Source: QNZT01 sp964651755 (GTDB lineage: Bacteria > Campylobacterota > Campylobacteria > Campylobacterales > QNZT01). From it: a DNA stretch of 15,618 nucleotides. Location of the stretch: positions 1-15,618 of the forward strand of contig CAZYZD010000050.1 in NCBI GenBank assembly GCA_964651755.1, written 5' to 3'. The notes below the pieces were generated by a model, which was not told the origin of the DNA, searched no databases, and saw only the letters and a program-made list of their open reading frames with translations. A program made the position numbers and the translations under genes. Below, piece after piece: positions 1 to 5,887 of this stretch; positions within the stretch are counted from its first letter, which is position 1, and every line of letters starts with the position of its first letter.

Positions 1-974
1 ACAATATTATCTGCGCGAGTAAACTCTACGGAGGCACAGTAACGCTGACTGGTCATACCATCAAACGTTTTGGGATTGAAGCACGTTATTTTGATGTACA
101 TAAACCGGAAGAACTTGAAGCTCTTATCGACGAGAAAACAAAACTGATTCTTTTTGAAAGCATTACCAACCCAAGTATCGATGTACCTGATTTTGAAGGA
201 ATTGTCAAAATTGCAAATAAGTATGGAATTTTAACTGCTGTAGACAACACTGTCGCAACGCCCATCCACTGTAAACCTTTTGAGCTGGGGTGTGATATCA
301 CTGTACACTCAACCAGTAAATATACCACAGGACAGGGACTGGCAATAGGCGGTATTATCGTTGAAAGAGAAAATCTGGTAGAAAAGATTAAAAATAATCC
401 ACGATATTATCACTTTAACGAACCTGATGCCAGCTACCATGGTCTGGTATATACAGACGTACCTCTTCCTCCTTTTACACTCCGTACAAGACTGGCTCTT
501 TTACGAGACCTGGGCGGTGCGCCGAGTCCTTTTAACAGCTGGCTCTTTATACAGGGGCTGGAACATCTGCCGCTTCGTATGAAACAGCATAGTCAAAATG
601 CACAGGTTGTTGCGGAGTTTCTTGAAAATCATCCAAAAGTAAGGAAAGTGAATTATCCGGGTCTTAAAAGTGATGTGAACTATCCTTATGCACAAAAATA
701 TATCAAAGGTGGCTGTAGCGGTCTTTTGAGTTTTGAAGTGGAAAGTTATGAAGAAGCAGTCAAGATTGTTGATAAAACAAAACTTTTTTCCCTGGTAGTC
801 AATATCGGAGACAGTAAATCAATCATCACCCATCCTGCAAGTACAACGCACCAGCAATTATCTGCTGAAGAGTTAAAAGCGGCAGGTGTACCGGCAGGAT
901 TGATCAGACTCAGTGTCGGGCTGGAAGATAGTGAAGATTTGATCGCCGATTTACAACAGGCATTAGAGGGTTAA
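1..974 (+). CDS. metY: O-acetylhomoserine sulfhydrylase (MetY), 3' part
   Basis: PLP enzyme of the Cys/Met metabolism family that makes homocysteine from O-acetylhomoserine and sulfide in the cytoplasm. The reading frame is open from base 3 to the TAA at 972-974, so 323 C-terminal residues are visible and roughly the first 90-100 of a ~420-residue family member lie upstream of the window. The PLP-binding lysine is in the motif HSTSKYTTGQG (codon 318-320), preceded by the cofactor-binding Asp in AVDNTVATP. The MetY-type long insertion (YHFNEPDASYHG) and the C-terminal SIITHPASTTH motif favour MetY over cystathionine gamma-synthase. The stop codon directly abuts the metX start, so the two consecutive steps of the acetylhomoserine route are encoded as a unit. 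No break in the visible part. The promoter is outside the window. Confidence 0.93.
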   Translation, partial: NIICASKLYGGTVTLTGHTIKRFGIEARYFDVHKPEELEALIDEKTKLILFESITNPSIDVPDFEGIVKIANKYGILTAVDNTVATPIHCKPFELGCDITVHSTSKYTTGQGLAIGGIIVERENLVEKIKNNPRYYHFNEPDASYHGLVYTDVPLPPFTLRTRLALLRDLGGAPSPFNSWLFIQGLEHLPLRMKQHSQNAQVVAEFLENHPKVRKVNYPGLKSDVNYPYAQKYIKGGCSGLLSFEVESYEEAVKIVDKTKLFSLVVNIGDSKSIITHPASTTHQQLSAEELKAAGVPAGLIRLSVGLEDSEDLIADLQQALEG

Positions 975-2081
975 TTGAAAATTACAACCCATACAGAACA
1001 CTTTACCAACCCACTCTATCTGGAAAGCGGGCGGATACTGGAACCTTATGACCTAACTTACGAAACCTATGGTGCGTTAAATGCAGATAAAAGTAATGTT
1101 GTCGTAGTTTGTCATGCACTGACGGGAAGCCACCATGCCGCAGGTACCTATGAAGGCGATATCAAGCCCGGCTGGTGGGATGGAATGATCGGGGATGGAA
1201 AACCGATTGATACAACAAAATTTTTCGTTATCTGTGTTAATGTCATAGGAAGTTGTTTCGGCTCTACGGGACCAATGTCAGAAAACTATCCCAGCAGTGA
1301 GCCTTACCGTCTGAAATTTCCGGTGATCACCATCAGTGATATGGTTAAAGCACAAAGAATCCTCTTCGATAAAATCGGAATTCATCATGCACATGCTGTT
1401 ATAGGCGGTTCTATGGGCGGTATGCAGGCACTCTGTTTTGCCATAGAGCATCCCAACTTTGCAAAAAAACATATTATTCTCGCAAGTACCTATGCCACAC
1501 AACCCTGGGCTATTGCCTTTAACAAAGTAGCCAGGGAAGCGGTCATCAAAGACCCGGCTTTTAAAAACGGTATGTATGATCCTGCAGAAATCCGGGAGAA
1601 TGGTTTTCCGGGATTTGCCACAGGAAGAATGTGTGGGCACATCAGCTATCTTAGTCCTGATTCAATGCAGACAAAATTTGGCAGAGAGTATGTGGAAACT
1701 GACGGTTTGTATGAACTTTTCGGACGTTTTCAGATAGAACGGTATCTGGATTACAATGGCATGAACTTTGTACAGTGGTTCGATCCACTCAGTTTTCTTT
1801 ACATTACCAAGGCGATCAATATTTTCGATGCAACCAGAAACTATGATTCACTTGAAGATTCACTGGGACGGATTAAATCAAAAATCTTTCTTTATGCCTT
1901 TAAAAGCGATCTACTCTTTCTGCCTGAGGAGATGAAGAAAATTGAAAAAACACTGCACAATATAGGCAAAAGCGATTTAGTTTATTATGAGGAAGTCGAC
2001 AGTAATTATGGACATGATGCTTTTTTGGTAGAACTGGATAAATTTGCACCGGGAATCAAAAAAGCACTGGAAGAGGAGTAA
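975..2081 (+). CDS. metX: Homoserine O-acetyltransferase (MetX)
   Basis: Alpha/beta-hydrolase-fold acyltransferase that acetylates homoserine from acetyl-CoA, giving the substrate of MetY; 368 residues, normal family length. The nucleophile elbow is GGSMGG with Ser146; Asp312 (in SDLLFLP) and His347 (in YGHDAFL) complete the triad at the expected spacing. Motifs CHALTGSHHA (46-55) and GGCFGSTGP-like IGSCFGSTGP (91-100) are typical of the oxyanion and substrate region. The start is TTG at 975, immediately after the metY TAA; a GAGGG sequence at the end of metY serves as ribosome site and no nearer ATG gives a full N-terminus. Family members can use succinyl-CoA instead of acetyl-CoA; pairing with metY supports acetyl but does not prove it. 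Confidence 0.93.
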   Translation: MKITTHTEHFTNPLYLESGRILEPYDLTYETYGALNADKSNVVVVCHALTGSHHAAGTYEGDIKPGWWDGMIGDGKPIDTTKFFVICVNVIGSCFGSTGPMSENYPSSEPYRLKFPVITISDMVKAQRILFDKIGIHHAHAVIGGSMGGMQALCFAIEHPNFAKKHIILASTYATQPWAIAFNKVAREAVIKDPAFKNGMYDPAEIRENGFPGFATGRMCGHISYLSPDSMQTKFGREYVETDGLYELFGRFQIERYLDYNGMNFVQWFDPLSFLYITKAINIFDATRNYDSLEDSLGRIKSKIFLYAFKSDLLFLPEEMKKIEKTLHNIGKSDLVYYEEVDSNYGHDAFLVELDKFAPGIKKALEEE

Positions 2082-2083
2082 CA

Positions 2084-2287
2084 ATGAGTGAAAAAAAAGA
2101 AGAGATGAGTTTTGAGCTGAAAATTGCCCATGCAAAAGAGATTCTGGACAAATTAATGAATCCGGAAATCACACTGAGTGAAAGCGTCAGGTTTTACAAA
2201 GAGGGAATCAAAGAACTTAAAGAAGCAACAAAATTACTTGAAAATGCCAAACTGGAATTTGAAGAGTATAATAAGGAAGATTCATGA
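2084..2287 (+). CDS. xseB: Exodeoxyribonuclease VII small subunit
   Basis: 67-residue helical protein of the XseB family; several copies bind one XseA catalytic subunit to form exonuclease VII, which degrades single-stranded DNA from both ends into oligonucleotides in the cytoplasm. The family pattern is clear: SFELKIAHAKEILDKL followed by the short loop with NPEITLSESV, then a second long helix GIKELKEATKLLENAK. Length is normal. It begins 2 bp after metX with the ribosome site GAGGAG inside the end of metX, and its TGA overlaps the next ATG by 4 bp (ATGA). The large-subunit gene xseA is not in the window. Presence in a methionine operon looks like Campylobacterota gene order rather than a functional link. 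Confidence 0.9.
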   Translation: MSEKKEEMSFELKIAHAKEILDKLMNPEITLSESVRFYKEGIKELKEATKLLENAKLEFEEYNKEDS

Positions 2288-3081
2288 GAATTGCAGCACT
2301 ACAACTCTCAACACTCCCCTTAAGCAACAATAAACTGGATAATTACCTTCAAACCTGTAGCAAAAAAGGTGTGCGTATCGTAGTATTGGCAGAATATGTA
2401 CTCAATACCTTTTTCAAAGAGTTAAGCACTATGCCCAAAATGATGATCGCAGAACAGAGCCGCCATAAAATAGAAGCACTTTCTCATTACGCAAATAGTT
2501 ACAATCTTATCATCATAGCGCCTATTGTACTTGTTGAAGAGGGAAAAATATATAAAGCAATTGGAAAATTTACTTCTGAAGGTGTTGAGTTTGTCAATCA
2601 AAATTTTCTTATCAATTATACACACTGGGATGAAGATAGCTTTTTTGACAATGAAAAGAGTGATGCCATCTCTTTTATCCATTTTGAATATAACGGTATT
2701 ACTTATGCCGCTATTAACGGTTTTGATATTCACTTCGATCAGGTTTGGATCGAAATGGTTAAAAAAGGAGTCGATGTCGTACTTGTACCTTCTGTTTCAA
2801 CATTTGGCTCAAACCAGCGCTGGAATGAGATCCTCAAATCCAGAGCACTGCTCAACAGCATGTATATTTTACGTGTCAATCGTGTAGGAACCTACAATGA
2901 TGATGAAAGCTTATGGAAATTTTACGGTGAAACATACCTCATCAATCCGTTTGGAGAGATCGAAAAATCACTCAACTCCAAAGAAGAACTTTTGATCATC
3001 AACATCAATAAAGATGAAGTTAATGAAGCCAGAGAAACCTGGAAATTTCAAGAGCAACTCAAGGTTCGGGAGATTATATGA
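2284..3081 (+). CDS. Nitrilase-superfamily (carbon-nitrogen hydrolase) protein lacking catalytic Cys
   Basis: 265 residues with the nitrilase (CN-hydrolase) fold. The start MRIAALQLS, the Glu motif VVLAEYVL (Glu37) and the later stretch GVDVVLVPSVSTFG...RWNEILKSRALLNSMYILRVNRVG align well with the family. In active members the nucleophile sits in a motif like I-C-Y-D; here the matching stretch is INGFD with Gly146 in the Cys place. The only Cys in the protein is Cys25 near the N-terminus. The conserved Lys is also absent: there is no Lys between residues 95 and 125 where it should fall. Thus only one of the three Glu-Lys-Cys residues remains, and amidase activity by the normal mechanism is unlikely. 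It overlaps both neighbours by 4 bp (ATGA), so it is translated with xseB and the ThiF-like gene. I recall Helicobacter relatives annotated as beta-alanine synthetase homologues; that name should not be trusted here. Confidence 0.85.
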   Translation: MRIAALQLSTLPLSNNKLDNYLQTCSKKGVRIVVLAEYVLNTFFKELSTMPKMMIAEQSRHKIEALSHYANSYNLIIIAPIVLVEEGKIYKAIGKFTSEGVEFVNQNFLINYTHWDEDSFFDNEKSDAISFIHFEYNGITYAAINGFDIHFDQVWIEMVKKGVDVVLVPSVSTFGSNQRWNEILKSRALLNSMYILRVNRVGTYNDDESLWKFYGETYLINPFGEIEKSLNSKEELLIININKDEVNEARETWKFQEQLKVREII

Positions 3082-3746
3082 ACTCCTATTTTCACAGACA
3101 GATTCAACTGTGGGGTGAAGAGAGGCAAAATAACCTCCAGAAAAAAGAGATTGCCATTATCGGATGCGGAGGACTGGGGTGTTCTCTGGGAATCGCCCTG
3201 GGAAGCAGCGGCATAGGAAAAATCCATCTCATCGACTTTGACAAAGTAGAGATACACAATATCCACAGACAGATTGCTTTTACCAAAGAAGAGATAGGAA
3301 AATACAAATGCGAAGCACTCTCAGAAGCAATCAGTTCCCGCTGCGACTATGTTACAGTAAAACCTTTCATAGGTGATTTTGAAGCATTTTCCCAAACGGG
3401 TGTCATTCCGGATCTGATTATCGATGCTACAGACAACCTCCCTACCCGTGCAAAAATAGATAATTTTGCAAAATCAATACAACGCCCCTGGATTTACGGT
3501 TCTGTAGAAGCTTTTCATGGACAAGTCTGTTTTTTTGAGGAAAGTGATTTTGGTGCATTTAATATCAGTGATCAAACACCTGCCGGCATTGCTGCGCCTA
3601 TTGTCATGTTTATCGCTTCACTTCAGGCAAATCTGGCACTACGCTATCTTGCTGATCTTGAAATACAAAAAGATTTATTGTATTATCTTTATTTTGATAA
3701 TCACGGTGAACTGATCACACAAAAATTTAAAATGCCAAAAAAGTAA
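3078..3746 (+). CDS. ThiF/MoeB-type E1-like adenylyltransferase, short form
   Basis: 222-residue Rossmann-fold protein of the E1-like family, which adenylates the C-terminus of small ubiquitin-like sulfur carriers (MoaD, ThiS) using ATP. Seen: the N-terminal helix YFHRQIQLWGEE typical of MoeB/ThiF, nucleotide-binding GCGGLG (29-34), DFDKVEIHNIHRQ (53-65) with the acidic and Arg residues that contact ATP, Lys77 in KYKCEA, and DATDN (116-120). Missing: the two CxxC pairs that bind zinc in E. coli MoeB/ThiF and a clear crossover-loop Cys; the five Cys present (30, 35, 78, 89, 151) are scattered. The protein is about 25-30 residues shorter than E. coli MoeB. Starts by 4-bp overlap with the nitrilase-like gene. 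No sulfur carrier gene is in the window, so the substrate cannot be named; moeB or thiF would be a guess. Confidence 0.83.
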   Translation: MNSYFHRQIQLWGEERQNNLQKKEIAIIGCGGLGCSLGIALGSSGIGKIHLIDFDKVEIHNIHRQIAFTKEEIGKYKCEALSEAISSRCDYVTVKPFIGDFEAFSQTGVIPDLIIDATDNLPTRAKIDNFAKSIQRPWIYGSVEAFHGQVCFFEESDFGAFNISDQTPAGIAAPIVMFIASLQANLALRYLADLEIQKDLLYYLYFDNHGELITQKFKMPKK

Positions 3747-3754
3747 ATAACAAC

Positions 3755-3970
3755 ATGGAAGAAGAGAAACAAAAAAGACTTAAAGAGATCGAAGAACTTT
3801 TAAAAACATATGGCGGTGAACTTGAAATAGCTCCTTATGTCTTACAATACCTGACACTGGATGAACTGGATTCAATACTGTTAAATCTGTTAAAACAGCA
3901 AAGCAATGTCATTGAAGAAAATCATGAATGGCTGCAACAGTTTAAAAAAGAGATTGATTTTGATAAATAG
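3755..3970 (+). CDS. Small acidic helical protein, function unknown
   Basis: 71 residues, predicted nearly all helical, rich in Glu, Lys and Leu (ELEIAPYVLQYLTLDELDSI in the middle, then NHEWLQQFKKEI). No signal peptide, membrane segment, Cys or known catalytic motif. It starts 8 bp after the ThiF-like stop and is the last gene before a hairpin terminator, so it belongs to the same transcript. Charged, even composition and the tight position support a real gene. The ribosome site is poor, which suggests reinitiation from the gene before. It reminds me of small hypothetical proteins next to moeB-like genes in other Campylobacterota, but I do not recognise the family. Confidence 0.75.
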   Translation: MEEEKQKRLKEIEELLKTYGGELEIAPYVLQYLTLDELDSILLNLLKQQSNVIEENHEWLQQFKKEIDFDK

Positions 3971-3975
3971 TGCCA

Positions 3976-3997
3976 AAAAGGAAGATCACTTCCTTTT
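3976..3997. terminator. Bidirectional hairpin terminator between convergent genes
   Basis: Nine-base perfect stem AAAAGGAAG / CTTCCTTTT with loop ATCA, 5 bases after the 71-residue gene and 10 bases beyond the stop of the minus-strand gene. A-run on one side and T-run on the other let it act in both directions. Confidence 0.65.
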
Positions 3998-4006
3998 GAC
4001 AGCATT

Positions 4007-4384
4007 TTAGTAATTGATAGTAGCTGTAATGAATTTCAACTTGCAATTACTGATTTTTGAGAATGTGTTACAACCGCATTTTGCATAGTTTTTATATCCA
4101 ACAAGCACTTTCTCTTCGATTGACTCATATACAGTTTTACATTTAGTTACAAAGCATCTTTTAGAAACAACAATACCACCTGTTGTACATGCATCCACAC
4201 CACTTTGTTTATAGTCTACTTTACTTTTTTGCTGCTCTTCCCAGCACTCTTTATGAGGGATTTTTTTAATAACTGTTTTATAGATTGGTTCACATTTTAC
4301 AACTGGAAAATCACATTTGATTGAACCTGCCTGTAGACTAACTGCCAACCCTAAACCTGCTGCGACTGCTAAAACTTTGTTCAT
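4007..4384 (-). CDS. Exported Cys-rich protein resembling 17-kDa-antigen/glycine-zipper proteins without the zipper
   Basis: 125 residues. An N-terminal signal peptide is clear (MNK, then hydrophobic to VSLQA, likely cut after residue 19). The mature part has nine Cys (24, 31, 47, 66, 77, 82, 103, 105, 114). Two stretches look like the flanks of rickettsial 17-kDa surface antigen/Gly-zipper_2TM proteins as I remember them: CEPIYKTVIKKIPHKECWEE (31-50) matches the front segment, and CKTVYESIEEKVLVGYKNY (82-100) matches the segment after the zipper (pattern C..VY...EE.V.GY.V.Y). Between them such proteins carry ~50 residues of glycine zipper; here only ~30 residues with no GxxxG repeat remain, and the usual YRYNG-like tail has become AKCGCN. 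Location is periplasm or cell surface; disulfide bonding is likely. It has AGGAG before ATG and a near-consensus promoter of its own. Confidence 0.7.
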   Translation of the reverse strand: MNKVLAVAAGLGLAVSLQAGSIKCDFPVVKCEPIYKTVIKKIPHKECWEEQQKSKVDYKQSGVDACTTGGIVVSKRCFVTKCKTVYESIEEKVLVGYKNYAKCGCNTFSKISNCKLKFITATINY

Positions 4385-4416
4385 TTGAACTCCTTTAATT
4401 TAATTTTTACTCTGAC

Positions 4417-4445
4417 AGTATAAGTCATATAGAACATAGAGTCAA
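4417..4445 (-). promoter_or_regulatory. Sigma-70 type promoter for the Cys-rich exported protein
   Basis: On the minus strand TTGACT (4440-4445) and TATACT (4417-4422) are separated by exactly 17 bases. Transcription would start about 25-30 bases upstream of the ATG, leaving a short leader with AAAGGAG. A -35 this close to TTGACA is unusual among the promoters seen in this window, so expression is probably high. Confidence 0.7.
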
Positions 4446-4683
4446 TTAATATAATTAATTATTATTATTACACTTATGGCTCATTTGATATAACAATTTT
4501 TATTTTTCAGATTTTTTTAATTTCAAACCTTAAACAAAGGCTTAATTAACACTCTTTTTAAGAGCTTTTTCCCCTATTTATGAAGTAGTTTTTACAGATA
4601 GTATGTAAATTCGAAACAAATTGATCAAATATGACGTGAACTAAACAAGTTAAGAGTACTATTTTGGAGCGGCTTTAGAGAGA

Positions 4684-4715
4684 AAAAACCCAAAAATTTT
4701 CATTTTCAGGTTTTT
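4684..4715 (-). terminator. Probable terminator of the thioredoxin gene
   Basis: Seven-base stem AAAAACC (4684-4690) / GGTTTTT (4709-4715), extended inside by four A-T pairs after two mismatches. Read on the minus strand it ends in GGGTTTTTTC, about 23 bases after the thioredoxin stop. The stem is mostly A-T, so strength is uncertain. Confidence 0.45.
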
Positions 4716-4737
4716 ACAAGATTTTTTTAGTTATGAA

Positions 4738-5142
4738 TTATTGACTTTTTGTAGCAACTTTAAGTGGTCTAGTTTTGAAATAACGTTTGATATCGTTTTT
4801 AAGTTCCGGCATATGTTTAAGACCTACATACCCCTGTAAAATTTCGCCATTTTTAATATATAAGATAGCAGGCACCTGGGGTGTACCATACATATCTACT
4901 ACATCCTGACTCTTTTCAATATCTACCTGATAGATTTTAATTTTCTCTTTTTTACGATTAATCTTCTGCAAATTACGTTTCATCTCTTTACACGGACCGC
5001 ACCATGGCGCATAAAATTCGACAATCACATTGCCCTTTGCTGTCTTCTTATGAAATTCTTTCAGATTTTTTATATGTTCAAATCCAGATAATGTTGAGAC
5101 AACAATTGCTGTAGAAACCACTAATAACCCTATATGTTTCAT
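4738..5142 (-). CDS. Exported thioredoxin-like protein
   Basis: 134 residues. Residues 1-20 (MKHIGLLVVSTAIVVSTLSG) form a signal peptide or membrane anchor, followed by a thioredoxin domain at about 22-125. The active site is APWCGPCK (Cys48, Cys51) after the strand VIVEFY, and the cis-proline loop is TPQVPAILY (Pro91). CGPC is the sequence of reducing thioredoxins rather than DsbA-type oxidants. The likely role is thiol-disulfide exchange with periplasmic partners. The electron donor is not in the window. The Cys-rich exported protein lies just downstream on the same strand but has its own promoter. The ribosome site AAAGGAG is well placed before ATG. It diverges from rnpB across 195 bp; a minus-strand promoter must lie there but no box is clear. 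A tlpA/resA-type cytochrome maturation role is possible but not supported by neighbours. Confidence 0.88.
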   Translation of the reverse strand: MKHIGLLVVSTAIVVSTLSGFEHIKNLKEFHKKTAKGNVIVEFYAPWCGPCKEMKRNLQKINRKKEKIKIYQVDIEKSQDVVDMYGTPQVPAILYIKNGEILQGYVGLKHMPELKNDIKRYFKTRPLKVATKSQ

Positions 5143-5320
5143 CTTTTTCTCCTTTCATGATGGTTGTTTATATAACTTAAACTATAAAGATAATATTATC
5201 AAACCTTTAAACCAATAAAGATTTATTTATTTTACCTTTATAGAAGGTGTTGGTACACTTTTTAAGTGTTACTGTAACTATCGTCCACAAGACAAGTTAC
5301 TACACATTTTTTATTATTTA

Positions 5321-5329
5321 TGTTATAAT
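5321..5329 (+). promoter_or_regulatory. Extended -10 promoter of rnpB
   Basis: TGTTATAAT: a perfect TATAAT (5324-5329) with TG one base before it, behind the T-rich stretch 5307-5320 and no convincing -35. It lies 8 bases before the predicted RNA 5' end, the right distance. Confidence 0.75.
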
Positions 5330-5337
5330 TATTTTAT

Positions 5338-5662
5338 AGGTACAGCAGGTGATTGCTGGTGTAAACCAGAGGAAAGTCCGGGCTGCTATGAGACAAGGTT
5401 CCATCTAACAGATGGCCGGGGTAACCCGAGGGCAAGTGCAACAGAGAGTAGACTTCCATCTTTTAACAAGGTGGTAAAGGTGAAAGGGTGAGGTAAGAGC
5501 TCACCGGTGCTTTGAGCAATCAAAGCAGCCAGGTAAACCCAACCTGCAGCAAGAAGCGTATGGTAAATGTCTCATGACAAATCGCTTTGCTTGAACTCTT
5601 TTGTAAAAAAGAAACAAGATAAATAATCACCCAATGACAGAACCCGGCTTATCGCTGTACCT
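5338..5662 (+). ncRNA. rnpB: RNase P RNA, bacterial type A
   Basis: About 325-nt catalytic RNA that trims the 5' leader from precursor tRNAs, with protein RnpA. Ends are set by helix P1: AGGTACAGC (5338-5346) pairs perfectly with GCTGTACCT (5654-5662). The universal core is plain: GAGGAAAGTCCGGGCT at 5369-5384, GGCAAGTGCAACAGAGAGTA at 5430-5449, GGTAAGAGCTCACC, then AGGTAAACCCAACCTGCAGC and the 3' core ACAGAACCCGGCTTATCG at 5637-5654. A GGT at 5562-5564 is placed where type A RNAs pair with the tRNA CCA end (inference). An extended -10 box sits 8 bases upstream. No clear intrinsic terminator follows, so the 3' end may come from processing. Confidence 0.96.
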
Positions 5663-5774
5663 TTATACTTAGATCTTATTAGAAATTGATTTTTACTATT
5701 TTACCAATTCAAGATATAAATACCTGTATCAAAAATATTACAAAATCCGTAAAAAACTAATGCTTCCAGCGAAA

Positions 5775-5815
5775 CTTTTTATTTTTTTTATCTTTTTTCA
5801 CAGTTTTAATATAAT
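5775..5815 (+). promoter_or_regulatory. Probable promoter of the FtsH-like/patatin pair
   Basis: TATAAT at 5810-5815 behind a T-rich run (5775-5798), the arrangement that replaces a -35 in many Campylobacterota promoters. Start would fall near 5822, giving a leader of about 65 bases that contains the inverted repeat at 5831-5854. The rest of the gap after rnpB (5663-5774) shows nothing I can name. Confidence 0.6.
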
Positions 5816-5830
5816 AGTTTATTTTGGGCT

Positions 5831-5854
5831 ATTTTACTGAAATTAGAGTAAAAT
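5831..5854. repeat. 8-bp perfect inverted repeat in the leader of the FtsH-like gene
   Basis: ATTTTACT (5831-5838) and AGTAAAAT (5847-5854) around the spacer GAAATTAG. It lies 16 bases after the -10 box and 34 bases before the ATG. The symmetry and position fit a dimeric repressor operator; as RNA it would be a weak A-U hairpin. Confidence 0.5.
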
Positions 5855-5887
5855 CACTTAGCAGGAAATTTATCCTAAAGGCATAAA

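Larger units (their letters stand above)
4385..4737. other. 353-bp AT-rich intergenic stretch
   Basis: Holds the promoter and leader of the Cys-rich protein gene (4385-4445) and, near the other end, the likely terminator of the thioredoxin gene (4684-4715). In between is very AT-rich sequence with a weak 5-bp hairpin followed by CTTTTT (about 4552-4570). I see no open reading frame with a ribosome site and no repeat or RNA motif I can name. Confidence 0.6.

Noticed and set aside
4552..4570. CTCTT-TTT-AAGAG hairpin followed by CTTTTT, as terminator of an unseen small RNA
   Set aside because: Only 5 bp of stem, and no promoter or structured sequence upstream on that strand.
5338..5662. Riboswitch or other structured RNA instead of RNase P
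   Set aside because: Conserved core motifs and the perfect P1 pairing identify RNase P RNA.
5760..5840. 26-codon hydrophobic frame before the FtsH-like gene
   Set aside because: No ribosome site, and it runs across the T-rich tract and -10 box, whose composition alone gives Phe/Ile codons.
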